From NCBI GenBank assembly GCA_964443745.1, contig CAYUEN010000037.1, forward strand, positions 1-17,162: a stretch of 17,162 nt of DNA, written 5' to 3'. The DNA is from CAYUEN01 sp964443745 (GTDB taxonomy: Bacteria > Campylobacterota > Campylobacteria > Campylobacterales > QNZT01). This document shows positions 6,155-13,358 of this stretch, piece after piece. Numbering within the stretch: position 1 is the first letter of the stretch; each line of letters opens with the position of its first letter. The notes beneath the pieces were generated by a model, which was given only the letters and a program-made list of their open reading frames with translations, made no database searches and had not been told where the DNA came from. Made by a program: the position numbers and the translations under genes.

Positions 6155-7999
6155 GTGAAAAAATTTTTTGAAAGAGCATTGCAGCAGAGTGGCGAAAGAG
6201 CGCAGGAAAATTCGCAGGCTATCGCCCGTGTAGTGTTCGCTTTTTTGGCTTTTGGTTATTTTAACGTTTCGAGTATCTTTCATCATAGCCATCCTTTTCA
6301 AGTGATTCTTCTAAGCAATCTTTTCCTTGTATACAGTATCGCCAATCTCTTTTTTGTCAGAGCGTATCCGGATCGTCGCAATATTCGCAAAATAGCCAAT
6401 ATCGTGGGTGATCTGAGCGTCAATATCTATCTGATGCACCTGTACGGAATGAATGCGGTCGTCGTCTATCCTGTTTTGTTATGGATTATCGTAGGAAACG
6501 GGATGAGGTTTGGGATAAAATACCTCTTTTTCGCTCTTGCATATACCGAGGTCGCGATGTTTTGGGCACTCAAAACCAATCCGGCGTGGGTGGGTCATGC
6601 CAATTTCATCTATTCGCTGAGTATCGGTTTGATAGTGCTGTCACTCTTTTATGCCAAAATGATTCAGCGTATGCACCAGCTTACAGACACGCTGGAAAAG
6701 AAAGTCGCCGAACGGGTGGCAGAGATAGAGTATGGGTATTTGCATGATGCATTGACGGATTTGAAAAACAGAAACGCATTGACATACGATTTGGAAAAAG
6801 AGAAATTCGCCGGATTGATACTACTGGATATCGATGCTTTTCACAACTACAACGCACTCTATGGGATGCAAAGTGGGAATCGAATATTGAAGCGTTTTGG
6901 GGAGTTCTTGAAAACTTTCGCTGCCGAAAATGGATACGAAGCCTACCGTATCTCCGGGGATCTGTTCGTTCTTAGATCCAAGGGGACATATCCCAGCCAT
7001 ATGGTGATGGAGAGGGATATCCAAGCGATTTTCACTCAGCTTGAAGAGTTGAAGATAGAGATCCCGGAGATGGATGACATATTGAAAATCGATATCACGA
7101 TAGGAGGGTCGCTCGAAGAAGAGATGGCTCTCAAAAAGGCGGAGATGGCGCTGAATTATGCTAAAAAGAGACATCTGCTTACGGTCTTTTACAGCAAGCG
7201 TATCGACAGCGCTTCCTATTCCCAAGAGATGCTCAGCTGGAAAAATGTCATCAAAGAGGCGATCTCCACGGATAATATCGTTCCGGTCTACCAGGCGATC
7301 GTCGATCGTGATCGGCATATCGTCAAATACGAATCTTTGATGCGGATCAGGAGAAAAGAGGCGACAAAAGAGGAGTTGATTTCACCTTTTTACTTTCTCG
7401 ATATCGCGATCAAGAGTAAACTCTATTCGAGACTCACGCACAGGATGATCGAAAAGACGTTTCATGAAATGCAGAAGCATCGGCAGGCTTTCACGCTCAA
7501 TCTCACTTTCGAAGACATTATGAACAAAAAGACCGTCGATTTGCTCAAACAGTATATACAAGAGCACCAAGTAGGGAAAAGACTCACGCTGGAGATCGTG
7601 GAGAGTGAGGATATCGAAGATTTTGCCTATGCAAAAGCGTTCGTGGAAGAGTTCAGGAAATTGGGCGTACGCGTCGCGATCGACGATTTTGGCACCGGAT
7701 ACTCCAACTTTTCACATATTTTCGAACTTTCACCCGATTTTCTCAAAATCGACGGCTCTTTGATCAAAAATATAGACAAAGACAGAAAATCCTACGAGTT
7801 GGTAAAATCTGTCATCTCTTTCTCCAAAACGCTCGGGATAGAGACGATCGCGGAATTTGTCAGCTCGAAAAAGATTTTCGATATCTGTTACGATCTGGGA
7901 GTGGATATGTTTCAAGGATACTACTTCTGTGAGCCGCTGCCGGAAGAGAGACTGGCCGAATTCGAAGCTTCGTATCGCAAGCAGTGGCAGACAGCCTAG
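6155..7999 (+). CDS. Membrane receptor with RpfC-like sensor, degenerate GGDEF and intact EAL domain
   Basis: Predicted inner-membrane c-di-GMP phosphodiesterase of 614 aa starting at GTG. After a short polar N-terminus, residues about 24-168 hold five or six membrane segments. Their sequence, notably WIIVGNGMRFGIKYL (110-124), resembles the DSF-sensing part of RpfC (remembered as WVTIGNGLRYGSNYL). A short helix (170-195) leads to a GGDEF domain (196-346) whose signature is SGDLF (267-271), so cyclase activity is unlikely. The EAL domain (365-607) keeps the metal and catalytic residues: Glu393 (ESL), Asn449, Glu480, Asp510-Asp511 (DDFGTGYS), Lys531, Glu567 and Gln587. It lies 56 bp after the rpfF-like gene, so it is probably the matching receptor. 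The sensor similarity is by eye only. Confidence 0.85.
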   Translation: MKKFFERALQQSGERAQENSQAIARVVFAFLAFGYFNVSSIFHHSHPFQVILLSNLFLVYSIANLFFVRAYPDRRNIRKIANIVGDLSVNIYLMHLYGMNAVVVYPVLLWIIVGNGMRFGIKYLFFALAYTEVAMFWALKTNPAWVGHANFIYSLSIGLIVLSLFYAKMIQRMHQLTDTLEKKVAERVAEIEYGYLHDALTDLKNRNALTYDLEKEKFAGLILLDIDAFHNYNALYGMQSGNRILKRFGEFLKTFAAENGYEAYRISGDLFVLRSKGTYPSHMVMERDIQAIFTQLEELKIEIPEMDDILKIDITIGGSLEEEMALKKAEMALNYAKKRHLLTVFYSKRIDSASYSQEMLSWKNVIKEAISTDNIVPVYQAIVDRDRHIVKYESLMRIRRKEATKEELISPFYFLDIAIKSKLYSRLTHRMIEKTFHEMQKHRQAFTLNLTFEDIMNKKTVDLLKQYIQEHQVGKRLTLEIVESEDIEDFAYAKAFVEEFRKLGVRVAIDDFGTGYSNFSHIFELSPDFLKIDGSLIKNIDKDRKSYELVKSVISFSKTLGIETIAEFVSSKKIFDICYDLGVDMFQGYYFCEPLPEERLAEFEASYRKQWQTA

Positions 8000-8012
8000 A
8001 CGCCAAGTTGGC

Positions 8013-8996
8013 TCAAAGCCTCCATGCGGCGTAATGGACGGCGCCAAGGAGCGCGGCGTGGGAGTCGAGGCAGACAAGAAGAGGCATTTTTTTTAGCAGA
8101 TTTTCGAAACGACCTTTGGCGAAAAAACGCTCCGCGAATTTTCCCTCCTGTAATACAGGAAGGATTTTGGGGGCGATACCTCCACCGATATAGATTCCTC
8201 CGACGGAGAGTGATTTGAGCGCGAGATTTCCCGCCTCCGCGCCGTAGATTTCACAAAAGAGGCGCAGCGTCTCCTTGCAAAGCGGATCGTCATATTCGAG
8301 TGCGCCCCGGCTGATCTGCGCACTTTTGTCGGTATTTTTCGGGAGAGCTTCCATAAAAGAGGGTTGAGGGCCGAAACCGATGGAGACCAAAAACCGATAG
8401 AGAGCGTCGATACCCGATCCGGAGAGAATGCGCTCGTAACTTATATGGTCACCGTATTCGTTTCGAAGCCATTCGAGCAGTTTCGTTTGACGCTCCGAAA
8501 GGGGGGCGAAGTCGCAGTGTCCGCCTTCTGTCGCGATCGGATGAAAATGTGTACCGTCGTAGTAGAGAAGCGCTTCGCCCAGTCCGGTACCCGCCGCGAT
8601 TACCGCGCGGTTTCCTTCTTTTGGGGAGCCGGCGGGATTGAGAGAGACGTAAGATGTTTCGGGAAGGTGGAGCATCCCGTAGGCGGTGGCTTCCATATCG
8701 TTGAGCAGTTTTACGCGATCGGTACCGAGCATCGAGCGAAGTGCCTTTTCGTCGATCTCCCACGGAAGATTGGTCGTGCGGCACCGTCCTTCGAGCACAG
8801 GCCCCGCGATTCCGAAAGCGGCCTTTTGGATCGATGCGCGGGGGTGGCGGGAGAGGAATATGCCGATCACCTCTTTTAACGAGGTATGATCGGGGCTGGA
8901 AAACCGCTCCTGCGCAATCTTCGTCAGCTCTTTTTTCTCCGCGGCATAGAGTGCCAGGTCGGTTTTGGTACCTCCGACGTCACCTGCGAGTATCAT
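8013..8996 (-). CDS. glk: Glucokinase (ROK-unrelated Glk family)
   Basis: Cytoplasmic ATP-dependent glucokinase of 327 aa that phosphorylates glucose to glucose-6-phosphate. From the ATG at 8996 the protein opens MILAGDVGGTKTDLAL (phosphate-1 loop). It continues with FGIAGPV (61-67), TNLPWEID (75-82), LLNDMEA with catalytic Asp100 as in E. coli Glk, GTGLGEALL (136-144), ATEGGHCDF (155-163), SGSGIDALYRF and a late GGIAPKI. The open frame extends 48 codons further upstream, but that part lacks family character and contains the promoter, so the inner ATG is chosen. It converges with the GGDEF-EAL gene (13 bp between stops) and diverges from the queD-like gene. Confidence 0.93.
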   Translation of the reverse strand: MILAGDVGGTKTDLALYAAEKKELTKIAQERFSSPDHTSLKEVIGIFLSRHPRASIQKAAFGIAGPVLEGRCRTTNLPWEIDEKALRSMLGTDRVKLLNDMEATAYGMLHLPETSYVSLNPAGSPKEGNRAVIAAGTGLGEALLYYDGTHFHPIATEGGHCDFAPLSERQTKLLEWLRNEYGDHISYERILSGSGIDALYRFLVSIGFGPQPSFMEALPKNTDKSAQISRGALEYDDPLCKETLRLFCEIYGAEAGNLALKSLSVGGIYIGGGIAPKILPVLQEGKFAERFFAKGRFENLLKKMPLLVCLDSHAALLGAVHYAAWRL

Positions 8997-9080
8997 GCCG
9001 ATTTTTCCGTGATTTGCCCTTTTGGATCCAAAAAGGTCGTGGGTGTGTGCATAGCGTTTTCCGCGTTTCGTTTTGGGGTG

Positions 9081-9109
9081 ATTATACAAAAAAGAGGCGG
9101 AAAAGACAA
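9081..9109 (-). promoter_or_regulatory. Sigma-70-type promoter of glk
   Basis: On the minus strand, TTGTCT (9104-9109) is separated by exactly 17 bp from a perfect TATAAT (9081-9086). The start point is near 9075 and the leader about 78 nt. This is one of only two promoters in the window with a recognisable -35, and it excludes a start at the 5' end of the longer open frame. Confidence 0.65.
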
Positions 9110-9202
9110 CCGTGGGGACTTGGGCGAAGAGATACCTCAAAATCAGTTCAGGAAGTGTATCATGTATCGAATATCCGGAAGTTTCGAGAAAGAGGAGGGG
9201 GA

Positions 9203-9757
9203 ATGAAGTGGATCATCGACAAAGCTTTCGATTTTTGTTACGGCCACAGGGTCTGGTCGCAGCAACTCGATCGAGCGTATAGTCTGGATGGATGTACGGT
9301 GTGTCGCCATCTGCATGGTCATCAGGGGCAAATTCGGATCTTTCTGGAGTCGGAAAGCCTGAAAGAGGGGATGGTGACCGATTTCAAACATCTGGAGTGG
9401 TTCAAAGCCTGGTTGGATGCGACGCTGGATCATAAATTTATCGTAGATCGAAACGATCCTCTCTTTTTCGACCTGCTTAGCCACTATGCGACACCCGAAG
9501 GCGAGATGGACGAAGCGAAGTTCATAGCGCATGAAGAGGGACACTGGACGCCGCGGTTGGAGCTGCTGGGGGAGGTACCCGATGCACTGGTCGAAAAATA
9601 TGAGGGAATGGTCGTGGTCGATTTCGTTCCCACCAGTGAAAATCTGACGACATGGCTGCTGGAGATCGTTCGCAAACGGATGGCCGCTTTGGGGGTGAGG
9701 GTCGCTTCCGTGGAGTTTTGGGAGACTCCCAAATCCCACTGCAAAGTCGTTGGATAG
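9203..9757 (+). CDS. queD: QueD / 6-pyruvoyl-tetrahydropterin synthase family protein, long form
   Basis: Zinc enzyme of the T-fold. QueD makes 6-carboxy-tetrahydropterin from dihydroneopterin triphosphate for queuosine. Visible: His15 (FCYGHRVW), then CRHLHGHQGQI with Cys34 as the probable catalytic cysteine and His38/His40 as zinc ligands, TDFKHLEWF (59-67), LDHKFI (75-80), PTSENLTTWL (143-152) and VEFWETP (170-176). At 184 aa it is well above the usual 120 or so; the extra lies between LDHKFI and PTSENL. The ATG at 9203 is chosen because AGAGGAGGGGG precedes it and homology begins there; the open frame extends upstream without meaning. No queC, queE or queF nearby, so queuosine versus another pterin role is open. 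Confidence 0.85.
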   Translation: MKWIIDKAFDFCYGHRVWSQQLDRAYSLDGCTVCRHLHGHQGQIRIFLESESLKEGMVTDFKHLEWFKAWLDATLDHKFIVDRNDPLFFDLLSHYATPEGEMDEAKFIAHEEGHWTPRLELLGEVPDALVEKYEGMVVVDFVPTSENLTTWLLEIVRKRMAALGVRVASVEFWETPKSHCKVVG

Positions 9758-9860
9758 AATCGATCCTCCATAGCGGAAAGATTCCCCCTTTTCAGAGAGA
9801 TTGTACTAAGATTTTAAAAGATTTTTCATAATCTAAACCATTTGGAAAAAGGAGTTTATT

Positions 9861-10514
9861 ATGAGTGTTGCGGAGTTGGCGAAGAGTCACAAGAAATTTA
9901 AGGAGAAGTACGCAAGAGAGTATGCGGAACATTTCAAAGAGCTTGCCCAGAAAGGACAAAATCCCAAAACGCTTTTTATCTCATGCAGCGACTCGAGGGT
10001 CGTGCCCAATTTGATCACCCATACGAGGCCGGGAGACCTCTTCATCGACAGAAACGTCGGGAATCTCGTCCCCCCTTTCAAACTCGATTCCGACTGTGTC
10101 GCGATTTCGGCCTCTATCGAATACGCGCTCTTCGATTTGAAGGTGGAGAATATCATCGTCTGCGGGCATACCCATTGCGGCGCTTGCAAAGCGCTCTACG
10201 AAGATTTGCCGGAGGATAGCCGGATCGAACATCTCAAGCGCTGGCTTCACTATGCGGACGGATCCAAGGAGCAAGCTCTGGCGATGGTGGGAACTCAGGA
10301 AAAAGAGAAACTCTATCGTGCGACCGAGCGGTTCAATATCATCCAACAGCTCAAGCATCTGTTGACCTATCCGCTGGTCAAAGAGGGGGTCGAAGCGGGT
10401 AATCTCTTCATTCAGGGGTGGTATTATCATATAGAGAGCGGTGAGCTGGAGTATTTCGATCCTGTCGAACACCGTTTCGTTCCTCTCGAGATGATCGAAT
10501 CCCGATCCGAATGA
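9861..10514 (+). CDS. Beta-class carbonic anhydrase
   Basis: Zinc enzyme of 217 aa interconverting CO2 and bicarbonate, probably cytoplasmic since no signal peptide is visible. Zinc ligands are Cys42, His103 and Cys106. The Asp44/Arg46 dyad sits in SCSDSRVVP, with GDLFIDRNVGN (58-68) and IIVCGHTHCGACKAL (98-112) as in the plant/bacterial beta class. Length matches E. coli Can. AAGGAG precedes the ATG by six bases; a CATAAT -10 candidate lies at 9828-9833 with no convincing -35. The arginine kinase gene starts 27 bp after the stop, so the two are probably cotranscribed. In an autotroph it could supply bicarbonate or CO2 to carboxylases; that role is inference. Confidence 0.94.
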   Translation: MSVAELAKSHKKFKEKYAREYAEHFKELAQKGQNPKTLFISCSDSRVVPNLITHTRPGDLFIDRNVGNLVPPFKLDSDCVAISASIEYALFDLKVENIIVCGHTHCGACKALYEDLPEDSRIEHLKRWLHYADGSKEQALAMVGTQEKEKLYRATERFNIIQQLKHLLTYPLVKEGVEAGNLFIQGWYYHIESGELEYFDPVEHRFVPLEMIESRSE

Positions 10515-10541
10515 TTGCGCAAAGACTTCTAAGGAAATACG

Positions 10542-11573
10542 ATGCAATTCCCCCGCTTCTCTCCGGATTGCCACTCTTTGCTCTGCAGGTTTTTGACGCC
10601 GGAAGTGTTCGAAGCGCTCGCGAACAAAAAGAGTGTATACGGGTTTACGCTCAAGCAGGCGATCGCTTCGGGCGTGGCCAATCCCGACAGCAGCATCGGC
10701 GTCTATGCCGGTGATGAAGACTCCTATCGCGTTTTCGCTCCGCTTTTTGATCCGATCATCGAAGCCTATCACGGCTTTGGCAAAGAACAAAGACATCAGA
10801 GCGATTTGAATCCCGCGCATCTTCATGCACCCGATCCCGATCCGGAGGGAAGATACATTCTCTCCACCAGAATCAGGGTGGCCAGAAATCTCCACTGTTT
10901 TCCGCTCGGACCGAATATTTCACGGCGTGAGCGGCTGATCGTCGAGTGTATGATACGCGACGCACTTCAATCGCTACGCGGTGATCTGGAGGGTGAATAT
11001 TATGCTCTGGCGGGAATGTCCGAGGCGGTGCGGGCGAGATTGATCGAAGAGCACTTTCTTTTCAAGGAGGGAGACCGTTTTCTCGAAGCGGCGGGCCTCA
11101 ACCGCGACTGGCCGGAGGGGAGGGGAATCTACCACAACAAAGACAGGAGTTTTCTCGTCTGGGTCAACGAAGAGGATCAGCTTCGTATCATCTCGATGCA
11201 AAAAGGCGGGGATATCGGGGCGGTTTTCGACAGACTCGCACGGGCGATCGGTGCGCTGGAGAAGCGGTTGGAGTTCGCTTACGACGAGCGTCTGGGATAT
11301 ATCACCAGTTGTCCGACCAATCTGGGTACCGCGATGCGAGCGAGTGTGCATATTGCATTGCCGCATCTGGGTGAGGACAAAAGTGCGTTTGAATCGATCA
11401 CCGAAAAATACCATCTCCAAATCCGCGGTATTCACGGCGAACACAGCCGAAGCGAAGGGGGTGTCTACGATATCAGCAACCGCAGACGTCTGGGAATCAC
11501 CGAGGTGGAGGCCGTGCAGGAGATGTACGAGGGTGTCGTCGCGTTGATAGCGGAAGAGCGTCGTCGCGGCTGA
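10542..11573 (+). CDS. Arginine kinase (ATP:guanidino phosphotransferase)
   Basis: Full-length two-domain phosphagen kinase of 343 aa, predicted to store ATP-derived phosphate as phosphoarginine. The N-terminal domain has LTPEVFEAL (18-26) and the short specificity loop PDSSIGVYA (48-56), as in arginine rather than creatine kinases. Against remembered Limulus arginine kinase every key residue falls at a constant offset of 14: Arg110, Arg112, Glu211, Arg215, Cys257 (CPTNLGT), Arg266, Arg295 and Glu300. Segments such as HFLFKEGDRFL and FLVWVNEEDQLRIISMQKGG are nearly identical to animal enzymes. AGGA precedes the ATG. It follows the carbonic anhydrase by 27 bp. This differs from the McsB-type bacterial protein-arginine kinases, which lack the N-terminal domain. 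Confidence 0.95.
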   Translation: MQFPRFSPDCHSLLCRFLTPEVFEALANKKSVYGFTLKQAIASGVANPDSSIGVYAGDEDSYRVFAPLFDPIIEAYHGFGKEQRHQSDLNPAHLHAPDPDPEGRYILSTRIRVARNLHCFPLGPNISRRERLIVECMIRDALQSLRGDLEGEYYALAGMSEAVRARLIEEHFLFKEGDRFLEAAGLNRDWPEGRGIYHNKDRSFLVWVNEEDQLRIISMQKGGDIGAVFDRLARAIGALEKRLEFAYDERLGYITSCPTNLGTAMRASVHIALPHLGEDKSAFESITEKYHLQIRGIHGEHSRSEGGVYDISNRRRLGITEVEAVQEMYEGVVALIAEERRRG

Positions 11574-11591
11574 TACGACACCGCGACAACT

Positions 11592-11798
11592 TTACATCAG
11601 TCCGATCTCTTCGAGGATCGGAACGATCTTTTGGGAGAGTTCCGTCAGTTTGGCGGGAATCAGGCTCATCGCCTCGTCATCATGCTTCCACTCTTCGATC
11701 TTCTCCAGAATGAGGCTCTTCTCCATATCCTCGAGCCGGTCGCTCTTTTGGACCGCCTCTTTGATTCTTTCGAGATGTTCGATCTTTTTTTCGTTCAT
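11592..11798 (-). CDS. Small helical protein of 68 aa, unknown
   Basis: Charged, cytoplasmic-looking protein starting MNEKKIEHLERIKEAVQ and ending PILEEIGLM, predicted almost entirely alpha-helical with heptad-like Leu/Ile spacing. The ATG at 11798 is chosen because GAAGGAG lies five bases before it; an ATG six codons upstream would place that site inside the coding region. It lies 37 bp downstream of the FccB-like gene on the same strand and may share its transcript. No Cys or His metal site and no signal peptide. I do not recognise a family. Confidence 0.65.
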   Translation of the reverse strand: MNEKKIEHLERIKEAVQKSDRLEDMEKSLILEKIEEWKHDDEAMSLIPAKLTELSQKIVPILEEIGLM

Positions 11799-11835
11799 AT
11801 AGGCTCCTTCTTCCATCGTCCTTATTGTATCATAA

Positions 11836-13179
11836 TCAACCGAACATATCCGTATAGACGGCCCGAGCCCATCCCCGCACGTATTCGGCGTTGGTTCGCC
11901 CCTCTTTTCCTTTCCAGCGCTCTTCGGTCACGGGTGTGGCGAAACCGAATCGGCCGGTTTTTTTGTCGTAGGCGTATTCGGAGTGGATGAAGATGCCGCG
12001 TTCGGGGCGGAACGAAACGGCGGAGATACAGAGGGTCACCGGCGAACTCCAAGCGGGAGAAGGGGTGCGTCGGATTTTCGCCGCGATACGTCTGGCGACG
12101 ATCTGCCCTTCACTGTGGGAGGTATTTCCCGATTTGGAGAATCCCATCGGCCTGGCGTCTCCTGATACGAAGATATCCGGATAGCCGCGTACTTCGTAGG
12201 TGAGGGGATCGATATCGCCTTCCAGACGGTTGTAGACCGAATCTTTCGCCACTCCCGCGATTTCGAGCAGCCGTCCGCCGCGCACATGAGGATAGAAGGA
12301 GGCGTCGTCGAAGCGGTAAGTCTCGAATTCGGTGGTGACCGTTTTGGCTTCCAGGTCGATCTTCTCGATTTTGGCGTTGGGTTCCCACTGGATGATATCG
12401 CCGTAAAGCTCCTCAAACGCCGTATGGAAGCCGTGCTCTTTGATCGTGATGTCGTTGTTTTCGTCCAGTATCAGGATTTTCGCTTTGATGCCTTTTTGTT
12501 TGAAAAGGTCGGCAAAAAGACAGGCACGCTCGTAAGGGGCGGGCAGACAGCGGTAGTTGCCCGCCGGCACCGTCAGCAGGAAGGTTCCTCCTTCGAAGGT
12601 GTGGATCTTCTTTTTGAGGGTGAAGTGTTCGCTACCGGGTTGGAAGGCGGGTGGATACTCTTGATGGAGTCTCGTTTGAAGCTCGGGATCGTTTGTCCAG
12701 CAGGTGTAGTCGTAGTCGATTCCGGGAGCGAGCACCAGATAGTCGTAGGAAATCTCTCCTTCGCTCGTTTGGAGGATTTTGCGTTTTTTGTCCACGCCGG
12801 TGGCGGTTGCGTGCAGATAGGTATACCCGTGGTTTCTGGCCGCTCGAAGATAATCGTGCGTGAGAAACTCAAGATCCACTTTGTCTACAAGCCAGAGGTT
12901 GCTGACCGGGCACGAGATGAAAACATCTCTTCGCTCGACCAACACCACATCCGCTTCGGGTGCGAAAAGCTTGGTATGTTTGGCCACGCTGAGCCCGGAC
13001 CAGCCTCCGCCGACCACCACGACTCTGGGGCCTTTGGGCCGAGGCAGGGGAGCGGGGCGGGAAAGGGGAGAAGGGGGCGGTTTTTTGCGCTGTTTTTCAA
13101 AACCAAAAGCCGCGGGAGCGAGAAGTGAGGCGGCAAGTGCCGCGGAGAGTTTGAGTAGTGAGCGTCGAGATGGTCGCAT
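11836..13179 (-). CDS. fccB: FccB-like sulfide dehydrogenase flavoprotein, Tat-exported
   Basis: Periplasmic FAD protein of 447 aa resembling the flavin subunit of flavocytochrome c sulfide dehydrogenase, which oxidises sulfide and passes electrons to cytochrome c. The N-terminus has a twin-arginine signal (SRRSLLKLSAALAASLL, 4-20), then a Pro-rich linker (34-50) and the dinucleotide fold VVVVGGGWSG (53-62). FISCPVSN has Cys90, the position of the covalent FAD link in FccB; Cys211 (YRCLPAPYERA) and Cys384 (VTLCISAVSF) match the redox disulfide pair. It ends DMFG as the FCSD flavin domain does. No cytochrome subunit is adjacent. GAGG precedes the ATG by six bases. The exact electron partner and substrate are uncertain. 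Confidence 0.83.
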   Translation of the reverse strand: MRPSRRSLLKLSAALAASLLAPAAFGFEKQRKKPPPSPLSRPAPLPRPKGPRVVVVGGGWSGLSVAKHTKLFAPEADVVLVERRDVFISCPVSNLWLVDKVDLEFLTHDYLRAARNHGYTYLHATATGVDKKRKILQTSEGEISYDYLVLAPGIDYDYTCWTNDPELQTRLHQEYPPAFQPGSEHFTLKKKIHTFEGGTFLLTVPAGNYRCLPAPYERACLFADLFKQKGIKAKILILDENNDITIKEHGFHTAFEELYGDIIQWEPNAKIEKIDLEAKTVTTEFETYRFDDASFYPHVRGGRLLEIAGVAKDSVYNRLEGDIDPLTYEVRGYPDIFVSGDARPMGFSKSGNTSHSEGQIVARRIAAKIRRTPSPAWSSPVTLCISAVSFRPERGIFIHSEYAYDKKTGRFGFATPVTEERWKGKEGRTNAEYVRGWARAVYTDMFG

Positions 13180-13211
13180 CGTTATCCTCTATAATATTTA
13201 CTTATGGTTTT

Positions 13212-13220
13212 ATAATAGCA
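13212..13220 (-). promoter_or_regulatory. Extended -10 promoter of the FccB-like gene
   Basis: On the minus strand this reads TGCTATTAT, an extended -10 with one mismatch. Transcription would start near 13205, 26 nt before the ATG. No -35 is evident. Confidence 0.45.
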
Positions 13221-13312
13221 TATTTACGATGATAAATTCGTTATTTTTATAAAGAAACGGAAATTCGTTCCAAAGGGAGTAAATTCTTCACAAGGCGATA
13301 TCATCCTTTTCG

Positions 13313-13321
13313 TGTTATAAT
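13313..13321 (+). promoter_or_regulatory. Extended -10 promoter of the CLC gene
   Basis: TGTTATAAT is a perfect extended -10. The predicted start point near 13328 gives a 31-nt leader carrying AAAAGGAGG, which supports the GTG start at 13359 and argues against the TTG at 13332. Confidence 0.65.
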
Positions 13322-13358
13322 TTCCAAAATCTTGCGACCAAGAGAAAAGGAGGTGTGC

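Noticed and set aside
8997..9140. 48-codon N-terminal extension of glucokinase
   Set aside because: It contains the promoter (-35/-10) and lacks similarity to Glk N-termini, which begin just before GDVGGT.
8741..9202. Upstream extension of the queD-like gene
   Set aside because: Family homology begins at the ATG at 9203 with a strong ribosome site; the extension is antisense to glk and its promoter.
9981..10895. Minus-strand open frame of 304 aa
   Set aside because: It spans antisense across both the carbonic anhydrase and arginine kinase genes, whose catalytic residues are intact.
10542..11573. McsB-type protein-arginine kinase
   Set aside because: The full N-terminal phosphagen kinase domain and specificity loop are present, and there is no mcsA/ctsR/clpC neighbourhood.
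12286..13128. Plus-strand open frame of 280 aa antisense to the FccB-like gene
   Set aside because: The opposite strand encodes a protein with a Tat signal and conserved FAD and Cys motifs; this frame is a codon-bias shadow.
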